Positions 38,934 through 47,804 of a DNA stretch of 64,000 bases are shown in pieces. Each line of letters opens with the position of its first letter. Position 1 is the stretch's first letter. The translations under genes and the position numbers were made by a program. The DNA comes from Acinetobacter brisouii CIP 110357 (GTDB lineage: Bacteria; Pseudomonadota; Gammaproteobacteria; Pseudomonadales; Moraxellaceae). The notes beneath the pieces were generated by a model, which was not told the DNA's origin, searched no databases, and worked only from the letters and a program-made list of their open reading frames with translations. Location of the stretch: positions 124,001 through 188,000 of the forward strand of contig NZ_KI530763.1 of the NCBI RefSeq assembly GCF_000488275.1. Direction: 5' to 3'.

Positions 38934-39629
38934 ATGCGTGTAGATATTTGGTCAGATGTGGTCTGCCCATTTTGCTATATTGGCAAAAAGCGTTTAGAAC
39001 ATGTCGCACAAGAAGCAGGCATTGAACTTGACATTCATTGGCATAGTTTTGAACTTGACCCAAATGCACCTGCAAAACATACGCTGAGCAACACCGAGCG
39101 TTTAGCACAAAAATACGGACGTAGTTTTGCCGAAATGCAGGAAATGGAACGAAATGTTGCGGCACTTGCTGCCAGCGAAGGCATTGACTTCCAGTGGGAA
39201 AAAGCCAATTCAGGCAATAGCTTCAATGCGCATCGCATTATTCATCTGGCACAAAGTAAAGGTCTGGGGAATCAAGCCAAAGAAGCATTCTTTCATGCCT
39301 ACATGACCGAAAGTTTGGCGATTGGTGAACGTGAAGTCATCGAAGAAATTGCCTCACGTATTGGCTTAGATCATGCCGAAGTTGAGTATGTACTCGATTC
39401 AGACGAGTTTGCCGAATTTGTACGTCATGATGAAAAAATTGCACATGAACAGCTCAATATTTCAGGTGTGCCTTTTTTTGTCTTTGAACAAAAGTTCGCA
39501 CTTTCAGGTACTCAGCCGCGCGAAATCTTCTTACAAGCCCTGCAGCAAGCGACTCATATTCAACAAGATACCGATGCAGCTCGTTGTGATGATGAGCAAT
39601 GTCAGATCCCACCTTCAGGAGCGCAGTAA
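38934..39629 (+). CDS. FrnE-like DsbA-family oxidoreductase
   Basis: A 231-aa cytoplasmic thioredoxin-fold protein of the DsbA/2-hydroxychromene-2-carboxylate isomerase superfamily. The CPFC motif is at residues 11-14 in VDIWSDVVCPFCYIGKKRLE, followed by a helical insert and the cis-Pro loop LNISGVPFFVFEQKFALSG. In the family, FrnE acts as a disulfide oxidoreductase linked to oxidative stress tolerance, but a polyketide role is seen elsewhere. No signal peptide is present. The C-terminal CDDEQC pair may form a second redox site. It stands alone. Confidence 0.88.
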   Translation: MRVDIWSDVVCPFCYIGKKRLEHVAQEAGIELDIHWHSFELDPNAPAKHTLSNTERLAQKYGRSFAEMQEMERNVAALAASEGIDFQWEKANSGNSFNAHRIIHLAQSKGLGNQAKEAFFHAYMTESLAIGEREVIEEIASRIGLDHAEVEYVLDSDEFAEFVRHDEKIAHEQLNISGVPFFVFEQKFALSGTQPREIFLQALQQATHIQQDTDAARCDDEQCQIPPSGAQ

Positions 39630-39638
39630 ATCTGCGCT
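39620..39638 (+). terminator. Terminator overlapping the frnE-like stop codon
   Basis: AGCGCAG (39620-39626) and CTGCGCT (39632-39638) pair around the loop TAAAT, which contains the stop codon TAA itself. TTTT follows. The last codons of the gene form the left arm. Confidence 0.7.
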
Positions 39639-39800
39639 TTTCAAAAACCAGAAAATACCACACTATTCATATTAAATATTAATTATATAAATGAGTTATC
39701 AATTATTTAACGATCTAAAAATGTTTTTATTAAACATATGTTTTAAACTGAATGAACTTGTTTATAATTAAAGCCATCTGTGCTTTTTCGTCAGGCTACC

Positions 39801-39986
39801 ATGCTAAAGTTACAAGAATTTTTACAAGAAAAAGTTCGCTATGATCAGCTGAATTTAGACGAACTGATCGAACTTGCAAATCACCATACAGATCAAGAGA
39901 CTAAAGAATATCGGATGCTGGAATTAGCCCTGAATCAGATACTGACACAATATCTCAACAAAGCTAAAAACTATATTAGCAAGTGA
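39801..39986 (+). CDS. Small hypothetical protein, 61 aa
   Basis: A 61-aa protein, all-helical in appearance (MLKLQEFLQEKVRYDQLNLD, ELIELANHHTDQ), with no signal peptide or cysteine. I start at the ATG at 39801 because TCAGG lies a few bases before it. A longer in-frame start is less likely. It is 10 bases ahead of a 425-aa unknown gene on the same strand, so the two are probably made together. I do not recognise the family. Confidence 0.65.
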   Translation: MLKLQEFLQEKVRYDQLNLDELIELANHHTDQETKEYRMLELALNQILTQYLNKAKNYISK

Positions 39987-39996
39987 GCTATTAACA

Positions 39997-41274
39997 ATGA
40001 ATTTATTAGAAAAAGCATTGCTGATTAAAGATATTCATCAAACTATTGCCATGATTGACAATGAGCATCTACCACTATTTAAGCGTGCTCAGGCAACCCA
40101 CCATCTCAAAGAAATTTTTCAACTCTGTGAAAAACCGATTACCTTTCGGACACCGAAAGGCGCACATATTCCTTCTGAAGCACATGTACATTTAAGCAAT
40201 GAGCTGCTGAAGCTATCCAAATTTAAAAATAGCTATCGGGGGCTGTTTTATGACCGCTCCTTACTGTTACAGGCGCTGAATCAGAATCCCAACATGGGAT
40301 GGGCAATTTTATACGATCAGGAACAGCGACTCTGGCAAGTCTGGCTGATTCCGCAAGCACGACGCGGGGCTATTCACTGTAGCTGGAAAGGTCATTTAAA
40401 CGAAGGCTATCAATGGATGCTACAGCAACAAAACCTGTTGCAGTGTTTACTGACAGATGATGAGTTTAATGAACGTCTAGGGATTCAACCCCCTGTTCGG
40501 GCAGAACAGCAAACGTCCGAGCAGTTGCCGAACGTTGAAATACCCGATGACATTCATCAACAGCCTTCTGCAGAAAAAATCGATCATTCAATCAATATTC
40601 ACCAAACTTCCCCTATTCGAATCGAAGGTTTTAGCCAGTTATGTTTTGAAGTCATTTTTCAAAGTCATGACCATATTTCAAACTACCTCACCTGCTTTAG
40701 TTTGTCTCAGCGGGTCAATGAAATGCAGCAGGCACCGACCGTCGTTGCTGAACGCATAAATACAAACGGACAGTTTTTAGGCTATATTGCCATTTTAGGC
40801 ATTCGTGATATTCAGACAGCGGGGCAGCTCGCACAGCAATATTGTTTGCAGACCGATACGATCTTGGCCAGCGTCAAAACTCTCTCATGGGGCCAGTTTC
40901 AGGCCAGTTATGAACGCATTGAACTCCTCTTCAATGAGTATTTACATGCCAAAAATCTGTGGCAGCAGCAATATATGTACCCGTTTATTCCAGCCTCAAT
41001 GATTTTGCCGCAGCGTTTTATTCCTTTTGAAGAAAGCGAAGCCAATTTAGAAACACCTTTGCTCCTGATTAAAGAACGACAAAAGTATCGGGTCTTGCAT
41101 GGTGAAAAACGGCTACAACTTGACCCTGACGAGCTTGGTTATCCGTGTATTTTGTTTTCACGCCAAGATGGTGTGAGTTGGCAACTATTTCGTGAAATTA
41201 TCGAGGTATTGCCTCAACCCATTCGTGCAGAAACTTTATATGCTCAAACCCAAAAACTGTTGGCAGAACATTAG
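39997..41274 (+). CDS. Hypothetical protein, 425 aa, family not recognised
   Basis: A soluble 425-aa protein with no signal peptide or membrane segment. It has a helical N-terminal part (about 1-70), a part with many aromatics (about 100-150, including WAILYDQEQRLWQVWLIP), a Gln/Glu-rich linker (about 168-200) and a C-terminal domain with IPASMILPQRFIPFEESEAN and RQDGVSWQLFREII. None of these is a motif I can name. It follows the 61-aa gene by 10 bases, and a predicted exported protein follows 66 bases later. It may be specific to the genus. Confidence 0.75.
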   Translation: MNLLEKALLIKDIHQTIAMIDNEHLPLFKRAQATHHLKEIFQLCEKPITFRTPKGAHIPSEAHVHLSNELLKLSKFKNSYRGLFYDRSLLLQALNQNPNMGWAILYDQEQRLWQVWLIPQARRGAIHCSWKGHLNEGYQWMLQQQNLLQCLLTDDEFNERLGIQPPVRAEQQTSEQLPNVEIPDDIHQQPSAEKIDHSINIHQTSPIRIEGFSQLCFEVIFQSHDHISNYLTCFSLSQRVNEMQQAPTVVAERINTNGQFLGYIAILGIRDIQTAGQLAQQYCLQTDTILASVKTLSWGQFQASYERIELLFNEYLHAKNLWQQQYMYPFIPASMILPQRFIPFEESEANLETPLLLIKERQKYRVLHGEKRLQLDPDELGYPCILFSRQDGVSWQLFREIIEVLPQPIRAETLYAQTQKLLAEH

Positions 41275-41340
41275 TTTTTAAGCAGCGTTTAAAATAGCGG
41301 ATTTATTCTCATATGCGACATCAATGCTTTTGATGATTTT

Positions 41341-42273
41341 ATGCCCATGATTTATTTCCATGCTTTTATAAATCGAAAATTGCTGATTACGGCACTCTGT
41401 GTTTCTACAAATACGTTTGCAAACCAATTACTGAACCAAGAACAACAACATCACTTATTTTCATTTTCCAATGAAAATATCTGTCGGCTAGACAATCTGC
41501 AAGCCTCACGTTTATGGCCACCTTCGCCATTTCAAAATTTACCTGAAAATCCGTATGCACCTGAGTTTGACCCCTACTCACCACAGCTCAGTGATGAGCT
41601 GATGGCGGTATTTTCTCAAGATTCTTTGGCAGAAAAAGCACAAAAAGCTGAGCAGAATCATCGTAAACGCCGCGTATTTGGTGAAAACCGTACACAGAAG
41701 ACCGTACGTAAAAAAATCAGCACAGACAACCACTGGGTCAAACATGTGCTGTCAGATTTATCCAAAATGTTACCTTTTCAAAATGATATGAACCTCGGCT
41801 CAAATTCACCTTCTGATGTTTATGTTGAGCTCAGCGCTGAAAAAAACTGGAAACTTACCCCCAAATTTAGCTTTAATGCGGCGCAAACTTTTCGCTATGG
41901 CGCACAAAGCCGTAACTACTCGGAAACCAATTTCAAACTTACACAGCAAGAGTCTAAAACAACGCTGGCATCAACACAGTTTTCAGTCGTCAAAACCTTT
42001 GATGAAACCTACACTTGGGATAACCATCTATTTCGCCAGCAGAAATTCCCTAACGACAAGCGTTTAACCTATGGTATTTATTCGAGCGGTATTTATGACA
42101 AGACCAAACGTGATATCGAATTACAAAGCTGGGGACCTTATGTCTCTTGGCGAAGACCATTACTGTACAACTGGATTTATATCGAAAACGAAGTCTCTTA
42201 TTACAAGGAGTTAACCAATAATGAGGGAAAACATGTTTTTAGTACCTCACTACAATTTGAAACTAACTTCTAA
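41341..42273 (+). CDS. Putative outer-membrane or exported protein, 310 aa
   Basis: A 310-aa protein with a likely signal peptide (about residues 12-28, KLLITALCVSTNTFAN). The mature N-terminal half (about 30-150) is Pro-rich then basic. The C-terminal part (about 155-310) alternates polar and aromatic residues as beta-strands do, for example YVELSAEKNWKLTPKFSFNA, and the last residue is Phe, as in outer-membrane barrel proteins. I cannot name the family. A second ATG two codons later is possible. It follows the 425-aa gene by 66 bases without a terminator between them. Confidence 0.7.
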   Translation: MPMIYFHAFINRKLLITALCVSTNTFANQLLNQEQQHHLFSFSNENICRLDNLQASRLWPPSPFQNLPENPYAPEFDPYSPQLSDELMAVFSQDSLAEKAQKAEQNHRKRRVFGENRTQKTVRKKISTDNHWVKHVLSDLSKMLPFQNDMNLGSNSPSDVYVELSAEKNWKLTPKFSFNAAQTFRYGAQSRNYSETNFKLTQQESKTTLASTQFSVVKTFDETYTWDNHLFRQQKFPNDKRLTYGIYSSGIYDKTKRDIELQSWGPYVSWRRPLLYNWIYIENEVSYYKELTNNEGKHVFSTSLQFETNF

Positions 42274-42452
42274 ACCAATGAATGTGTTGATCAAGATAAG
42301 AAGCATTTCCAAAGTGAAATTATTTTCAATATCCTCAAGATTATTATTAATTAAATAACTGATTTTTAAATATTTTTTAAAAAATACCAATTCAATTTGG
42401 TTAAAAAATAGCGTAAACTTGGCTTTCCTTCTGCAGCTATTTCATTTTACTT

Positions 42453-43364
42453 ATGTTAATACCGCATTTTGATGATACTCATGAAGATGATTTGATTCAT
42501 CCAGAACAACGGGCTAAAGCTGCCAGTAAAACCACTTGGGTCAGCGTGGTCGTCAATTTATGTCTATCTATTTTGCAAATCCTGATCGGTATTTTTTCTA
42601 AATCGCAAGGTCTAGTTGCCGATGGTATTCACTCTTTAAGTGATTTAGTTGCTGACTTTATTGTATTAATTGCCAATCACTTTAGCCAGAAAGATGCCGA
42701 TGATGATCACCCATTTGGGCATTATCGCTTTGAAAATGCAGCCTCTTTTGTGCTAGGGCTTCTATTGATCGGTGTAGGGGTTGGCATGTCGATTTCTGCG
42801 ATCAATAAAATTATGCATCATGAACAGATTGCACAAGTACATAGCGTTGCGATTTATGTTGCAGCGACTGCCCTGATCGCTAAAGAACTGCTATTCCGTT
42901 ACATGCTTCGTATCGCCAAACAAGTCAAATCCAGCATGCTGGTCGCAAATGCCTGGCATGCACGTTCGGATGCTGCCTCATCCTTGGTGGTGATGGTCGG
43001 GATTATTGGTAACCTCATGGGTTATCCGATTTTAGACCCGATAGCAGCTTTGATCGTTGGCTGTATTATTTTAAAAATGGGTGTTGAGTTTGGTTGGGAA
43101 GCGCTGAGCGATTTGATGGATCGTGCTGCCGATGAACATGAAGTCGAGGCCATTCGCCAAACCTTTTTAACAACAACAGGCATCAGTGGCGTACACAACA
43201 TTCGTAGCCGTAAAATGGGCGACATGATTATTGTTGATGCACATATCGAAGTTGAAGGTTCACTCAGTGTGCGTGAAGGTCATGATATTGCGGTCAATGT
43301 CCGAAACCAGATTATGCAAAAACATCGGGTAATCGATGTCATTACCCATATTGACCCTGTATAA
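42453..43364 (+). CDS. Cation diffusion facilitator (CDF) transporter
   Basis: A 303-aa inner-membrane metal/proton antiporter. About six helices are followed by a cytoplasmic ferredoxin-like dimer domain (about 215-300, EVEAIRQTFLTTTGISGVHN). The metal-site motifs HSLSDLVADF and HARSDAASS, with DDDHPFGHYR after helix two, are the CDF signatures. The family exports Zn(II), Fe(II), Co(II) or related ions. Asp/His at the site fits zinc or iron, but ion choice is not readable. An unusual acidic/His-rich N-terminal stretch (HFDDTHEDDLIH) might bind metal. It is transcribed alone. Confidence 0.9.
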   Translation: MLIPHFDDTHEDDLIHPEQRAKAASKTTWVSVVVNLCLSILQILIGIFSKSQGLVADGIHSLSDLVADFIVLIANHFSQKDADDDHPFGHYRFENAASFVLGLLLIGVGVGMSISAINKIMHHEQIAQVHSVAIYVAATALIAKELLFRYMLRIAKQVKSSMLVANAWHARSDAASSLVVMVGIIGNLMGYPILDPIAALIVGCIILKMGVEFGWEALSDLMDRAADEHEVEAIRQTFLTTTGISGVHNIRSRKMGDMIIVDAHIEVEGSLSVREGHDIAVNVRNQIMQKHRVIDVITHIDPV

Positions 43365-43390
43365 ATTTCACTTTCTGTCTTTAGAAAAAT

Positions 43391-43419
43391 AAAAAGCCTC
43401 TGATTTACAGAGGCTTTTT
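43391..43419. terminator. Bidirectional terminator between CDF gene and htpG
   Basis: AAAAAGCCTCTG and CAGAGGCTTTTT form a 12-bp perfect stem with a 5-base loop. The A and T runs on both sides serve the two convergent genes. Confidence 0.9.
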
Positions 43420-43434
43420 AGATTGAACAAGCTG

Positions 43435-45357
43435 TTATTTTAATAACAGGCTGTTAATCCGTTTTACATATGCTGCAGGGTCTTCAGGTAAGCCACCTTC
43501 TGCAATCACTGCCTGATCAAAGATCACATTGGCTAAGTCATCAAACTGCTCGGAGCTATCGAGTTTTTTCACCAATGGATGTTCAGGGTTAATTTCAAGA
43601 ATCGGCTTGCTTTCAGGCACTGCCTGACCTGCCTGTTTCAACATACGGAGTAGCTGAGGAGATAATTCACCTTCACTGGTCACCAAGCATGCAGGTGAAT
43701 CCACCAGACGAGTCGTTACACGTACTTCTTTGGTTTTGTCTTTGAGTGAGTCAGACAATTTTTCAACCACTGGTTTGAAATCTTCAGCAGCTTTTTCCAG
43801 TGCCTTTTTCTCTTCAGCATCTTGCAAGTCGCCCAAGTCTACTGCGCCTTTAGACACACTTTGCATTGGCGTACCATCGAACTCATGAACAAAGTTCATT
43901 GCCCACTCATCGACACGGTCTGCCATCAACAATACTTCAATGCCTTTTTTCTTGAAGACTTCCAGTTGTGGCGAGTTTTTCGCAGCCGCTAAACTGTCAG
44001 CAGTCACGTAGTAGATGGCTTTTTGCCCTTCTTTCATACGTGCCTTATAGTCAGCTAAAGAAGTGCTGATTTCATCGTTATTTGATGTCGCAAAACGTAA
44101 GATTTTTAAAATACGCTCGCGATTACCAAAATCTTCACCCAAACCTTCTTTGAGTACAGCACCAAATTCAGCATAGAATTGCTTGAATTTTTCCTGATCT
44201 TTTTCGTCTTCTGATTTGGCTAAACCATCAATCACAGTCAAGATACGGCGAGCGTTACCTTCACGAATCGTTTTGACATCGCGGCTTTCTTGTAACAATT
44301 CACGGCTAACATTCAGTGGCAAGTCAGCACTGTCCACCACACCTTGTACAAAACGCAAATAGTTTGGAATCAGGTTGTCCGCATCATCCATAATAAACAC
44401 GCGTTTTACGTACAGCTTGATGCCTGCTTTCGCTTCACGTGTGAAAATGTCTTGAGGTGCTTTGCTTGGAATATATAAAAGCTGAGTATATTCAGTATTG
44501 CCTTCAACACGGTTATGCGCCCACGCCAGTGGTGCTTCATAGTCATGGGTCAAGTTTTTATAGAATTCAACATATTGCTCTTCAGTCACGTCATTTTTGT
44601 TACGTGTCCACAGTGCACTTGCCGAGTTAACCGCTTCCCATTCGTCAGTTTTGACGTACTGACCTGCTTTCGGCTCTTCACCTTCAGCCGCTTCTTCTTG
44701 CTGCCAAACTTCTTTTTGCATTTGAATTGGCAAGCTGATGTGGTCAGAGTACTTATTGATGATTTGCTTAACTTTATAAGATTCTAAGTAATCCAGCTTA
44801 TCTTCACGCAAATGCAAAATAATGTCTGTACCACGCGAAGCTTTTTCAATTTGTTCAACTTCAAACTCGCCTGTACCGCCACTAATCCAGCGAACACCTT
44901 CAGATGTGGCTACCCCAGCACGGCGTGACTCGACTGTAATTTTATCGGCAACAATAAAGCCCGAGTAAAAGCCAACACCAAACTGACCGATCAGCTGAGC
45001 ATCCGATTTTTGATCGCCTGTCAGTTTAGACATAAAGTCTTTGGTACCTGATTTGGCAATTGTTCCTAAGTTTTCAATCGCTTCTTGTGCCGTTAAACCA
45101 ATCCCGTTATCCGAAATGGTAATGGTTTTTTGTTCTTTGTCTAAACTGACACGTACATGCAAATCAGCATCATCTTCATAAAATTCTGGATGATTAATGC
45201 CTTCAAAACGCAATTTATCACATGCATCTGACGCATTTGAAATCAATTCACGTAAGAAGATTTCTGGGTTGGAATATAGTGAATGTGTCACGAGATGCAA
45301 AAGCTGGGCAACTTCTGCTTGGAAACTATAATTTTGTGACGCTTTTTGTTCGCTCAT
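43435..45357 (-). CDS. htpG: Molecular chaperone HtpG (Hsp90)
   Basis: A 640-aa cytoplasmic ATP-dependent chaperone. The GHKL ATP domain (about 1-220) shows [20 protein letters not shown], the DNGIGLT box and [17 protein letters not shown]. The middle domain (about 235-500) has [20 protein letters not shown], and the C-terminal dimer domain ends near [10 protein letters not shown]. Length equals the family's usual 620-640 aa. AAAGGAG stands before the ATG. A sigma-32-like promoter is visible upstream (45407-45432), listed separately. It converges on a CDF gene. Confidence 0.96.
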   Translation of the reverse strand: MSEQKASQNYSFQAEVAQLLHLVTHSLYSNPEIFLRELISNASDACDKLRFEGINHPEFYEDDADLHVRVSLDKEQKTITISDNGIGLTAQEAIENLGTIAKSGTKDFMSKLTGDQKSDAQLIGQFGVGFYSGFIVADKITVESRRAGVATSEGVRWISGGTGEFEVEQIEKASRGTDIILHLREDKLDYLESYKVKQIINKYSDHISLPIQMQKEVWQQEEAAEGEEPKAGQYVKTDEWEAVNSASALWTRNKNDVTEEQYVEFYKNLTHDYEAPLAWAHNRVEGNTEYTQLLYIPSKAPQDIFTREAKAGIKLYVKRVFIMDDADNLIPNYLRFVQGVVDSADLPLNVSRELLQESRDVKTIREGNARRILTVIDGLAKSEDEKDQEKFKQFYAEFGAVLKEGLGEDFGNRERILKILRFATSNNDEISTSLADYKARMKEGQKAIYYVTADSLAAAKNSPQLEVFKKKGIEVLLMADRVDEWAMNFVHEFDGTPMQSVSKGAVDLGDLQDAEEKKALEKAAEDFKPVVEKLSDSLKDKTKEVRVTTRLVDSPACLVTSEGELSPQLLRMLKQAGQAVPESKPILEINPEHPLVKKLDSSEQFDDLANVIFDQAVIAEGGLPEDPAAYVKRINSLLLK

Positions 45358-45406
45358 GAATCACTCCTTTAAATATACAACAGTATTTTTTCTTGAATGC
45401 TTTATG

Positions 45407-45432
45407 AATGGAGTAATTCTGAAATTTTTCAA
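45407..45432 (-). promoter_or_regulatory. Candidate heat-shock (sigma-32) promoter of htpG
   Basis: On the minus strand TTGAAA (45432-45427) is followed after 13 bases by CTCCATT (45413-45407), about 50 bases before the htpG ATG. The known consensus is CTTGAAA, 11-16 bases, then CCCCATnT. The match is imperfect but correctly spaced and placed upstream of a heat-shock gene. Confidence 0.5.
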
Positions 45433-45457
45433 TGCTTACAAGATAATTTTTTTCACC

Positions 45458-45805
45458 CTAAAAAGGCCCATGATTCAAAATACGCTGCTGAATGATTGTA
45501 TCAAGCTGTTGTTGGCGCTGCTGATATGCTTTGCTTAAGCAAGGAACATTTGCTCCGCAGGCGTTACGTGATTTGAGCCATTGCCATTGAATTTCTTTCT
45601 GTTGATCACGCCCACCCATTGGCAAAGCATGCAGGATAATTTGATAGGTGGTTGCCATTTTCACGTCAGCATCATTCAGCGAACGTCGCTGGCAAATGGT
45701 TTTTTCTGCCTTTAAACTGGCTCTGTCACAAGAAAAACTGGCAGCCTGAGCTTGCGAATAAACGCTAAAAACCAAAATACAAAATCCGATAGATAATCGA
45801 GTCAT
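45458..45805 (-). CDS. LprI-like exported protein (DUF1311 family)
   Basis: A 115-aa protein with a signal peptide (MTRLSIGFCILVFSVYSQAQ A) and the LprI/YecT core. It carries C-D-R-A-S-L-K-A-E-K-T-I-C, the LND-D and W-L-K-S-R-N-A-C-G segments, and C-L-S-K-A-Y-Q-Q-R near the end, with four conserved Cys. Some family members inhibit lysozyme, but many have no proven role. I start at 45805 because AGAGAAAAG precedes it. A longer in-frame start is less likely. It is on the htpG strand, 100 bases upstream. Confidence 0.8.
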   Translation of the reverse strand: MTRLSIGFCILVFSVYSQAQAASFSCDRASLKAEKTICQRRSLNDADVKMATTYQIILHALPMGGRDQQKEIQWQWLKSRNACGANVPCLSKAYQQRQQQLDTIIQQRILNHGPF

Positions 45806-45912
45806 CACACTTTTCTCTGCAATCCATTGGGTCACTCCAGTCTAAAGTTTCAAGCCGATCCAACCCATTATATTTATAGGGCAATTCAGTACATCTAATG
45901 TATCAGGCATAA

Positions 45913-45942
45913 AAAAACCTCATTCAAATGAATGAGGTTTTT
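45913..45942 (-). terminator. Terminator after ompW
   Basis: AAAAACCTCATTC and GAATGAGGTTTTT form a 13-bp perfect stem around AAAT, 25 bases after the ompW stop, with T-runs on both strands. Confidence 0.9.
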
Positions 45943-45967
45943 AATTCTAACTCTGTTGCAAAGAGAC

Positions 45968-46594
45968 TTAGAAACGGTAGCTATAACCGATTGTATAAAC
46001 CCAAGGATTTACATCTAAAGTACCAATTTTTGTACCATTAAGTTTAAGGTCAGAGCTGATATCTGCATAACGAACATCGGCGAAAACACCCCAGTTTTTC
46101 GCATCAGCAGGTTGGAAGTTAAAACCGACTTGACCTGCTACACCATAAGCATTGTCTGCTTTAAGCTTTGTCCCAGTGATTGATCCTGTGGTTTTCTCAC
46201 CCCAAACGATCACAGCTGTTGCACCTACACCAATATATGGTGTAAAGCCTGTTGAGTTTTTAAAGTTATATTTAACAGTTAATGTTGGTGGTAATTGTTT
46301 AAAAGAGGCAAGCTTTTCATTTGCTCCACCGAGAAAGCTTCCTTTTACATCATGTTTTAAAGGAGTAGCAAGTAATAATTCTGTAGAAATATTACTATTA
46401 CCAAAGAAGTATTCTACAGATGGTGTAAAGCTATAAGCATTGTCAGCTTTTGCATGAGTTACTGCGCCATCTGCCAATGTATTATTATCTTCTGATGGAG
46501 CAACAACGCTACCACCAACTTTTACTTGCCAGTTACCTGCAAATGTTGCAGAAGAAGCAGCTAATAATGCTAGGACTAATGTTTTTTTCAACAT
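45968..46594 (-). CDS. ompW: OmpW-family outer membrane protein
   Basis: A 208-aa eight-stranded beta-barrel. A 19-residue signal peptide (MLKKTLVLALLAASSATFA) is followed by KVGGSVVAPSEDNN, FTPSVEYFFGNSNISTELLL and ATPLKH, FKQLPPTLTVKYNFKNSTGF TPYIGVG, all OmpW landmarks, and the protein ends in YSYRF with a terminal Phe. The barrel forms a narrow hydrophobic channel. In Acinetobacter OmpW is linked to iron and colistin response. It has its own terminator and a long repeat-bearing upstream region. Confidence 0.95.
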   Translation of the reverse strand: MLKKTLVLALLAASSATFAGNWQVKVGGSVVAPSEDNNTLADGAVTHAKADNAYSFTPSVEYFFGNSNISTELLLATPLKHDVKGSFLGGANEKLASFKQLPPTLTVKYNFKNSTGFTPYIGVGATAVIVWGEKTTGSITGTKLKADNAYGVAGQVGFNFQPADAKNWGVFADVRYADISSDLKLNGTKIGTLDVNPWVYTIGYSYRF

Positions 46595-47164
46595 GTTTAT
46601 AACCCCTTTTATAAATTAATTAAATATTAAAAGCTGATTTAAACGAATGCAATACATTTTTTAACAACAACCAGAACATTATTTACAATATATTGTTTTA
46701 ATTAAAATTTATTTTTAAATCATATTGATTTAGTTGGATTTTTAAATAACAATTTATTATATCAAACTATTTTAATCTGATTTAAAAACCATTAATCCGA
46801 CCTTTTTAATCTGATTATAATATTATTATTCCAACCATTTTAATCTGATTTAAAATAATTAATTTGCAATTGATTATGATAAATAAAATAGATTATGAAA
46901 CAAGTTTATTTTAAATAATATTCGTGATTATTATGCTGAGCTTATTTTTTAATTTTTCAAAAACAGCATCTCTCATACAAGATTCAACCTGTACCAAGAT
47001 CTGCCCCAAGGCATTTGATAGCACGGCACAACTGTTTCAATTTGGCAGATCTGGATTGATTTAAATCGCTAAATAGGTGTTCATCAAGCTGATGTTGAGT
47101 TAAAAAATGAAGGTATCTATTGTTCTAATGAGCGTTTATAACATGATCATTGATCAAAAAATAA
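46595..47164. promoter_or_regulatory. Long AT-rich region upstream of ompW
   Basis: About 570 bases without a gene. The part near ompW is very AT-rich and holds the 34-bp phased repeat (46737-46872). Further right an inverted pair AGATCTGCC (46997-47005) and GGCAGATCT (47044-47052) encloses about 38 bases. I see no open reading frame that looks real. Confidence 0.5.
46771..46872. repeat. Phased 34-bp repeat upstream of ompW
   Basis: TTTAATCTGATT occurs at 46771, 46805 and 46839, exactly 34 bases apart each time. The rest of each unit is degenerate but two units end in a CC-A-ACC-like block. A fourth, weaker unit may lie at 46737-46770. The arrays sit about 180-280 bases before the ompW start. 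Confidence 0.7.
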
Positions 47165-47187
47165 AGGGCTATCCGAAGTATAGCCCT
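47165..47187 (-). terminator. Terminator after the glycine-zipper lipoprotein gene
   Basis: AGGGCTAT and ATAGCCCT pair around a 7-base loop. On the minus strand TTTATTTTTT follows. Confidence 0.8.
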
Positions 47188-47208
47188 ATGAATTAACACG
47201 GAAAACGT

Positions 47209-47568
47209 TTATTTGTTTTCTTGGATGGCAGCACCAGCACCCCCACCAATTGCACCACCGATTGCTGCGCCTGCATCACCACCTAATACCGCTTTACCAA
47301 TGACCGCGCCCACACCTGCGCCAATTGCGCTACCTGTTGTGGTTCTTGAACTACCATTTTGGGTATGACTAGCGATACCTGCACCTGCAGCAGCACCAAC
47401 GCCTGCACCTAGACCACCGCCTACATGGTTCCCTGCACCACCACCGATTGCACCACCTAACGCTGCCGCACCAATACTTTGCTCAGAAGGTGACATACTT
47501 TGGCAACCAACCAGCATCATGCCAGATAAGGCAGTAAGTGCGCATAAACCGAGTAATTTTTTCATCAT
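47209..47568 (-). CDS. Glycine-zipper lipoprotein
   Basis: A 119-aa lipoprotein. The signal peptide ends LSGMMLVGC, so Cys22 is the lipid anchor. The rest is two glycine-zipper helices (GAAALGGAIGGGAGNHVGGG, then GAGVGAAAGAGIASHTQNG, and again IGAGVGAVIGKAVLGGDAGA). Such proteins sit in the outer membrane and their role is often unknown (SlyB/OsmB-like folds). AGGAGCAAA precedes the first of two ATGs. It faces away from the amino acid permease gene. Confidence 0.88.
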   Translation of the reverse strand: MMKKLLGLCALTALSGMMLVGCQSMSPSEQSIGAAALGGAIGGGAGNHVGGGLGAGVGAAAGAGIASHTQNGSSRTTTGSAIGAGVGAVIGKAVLGGDAGAAIGGAIGGGAGAAIQENK

Positions 47569-47804
47569 TTTGCTCCTAATAGACTATGCTGTTGTTCAGT
47601 ATCAGACTAAACTTTTTTGTAGTAAAAAATCATCACATTTTGTTACAACCAATCGTTTTATTACTTTTTTTTGTAATTGATCAAAAGACACGCATATAGC
47701 ACAAATTCTCCAGTATTCATCAGGAAATACTGGAGCTGGGCAAATATTGTGTGAACTCACAGTCAAGCTTCTATACAATATGCGCGCATGAATTGGAGTG
47801 AACA

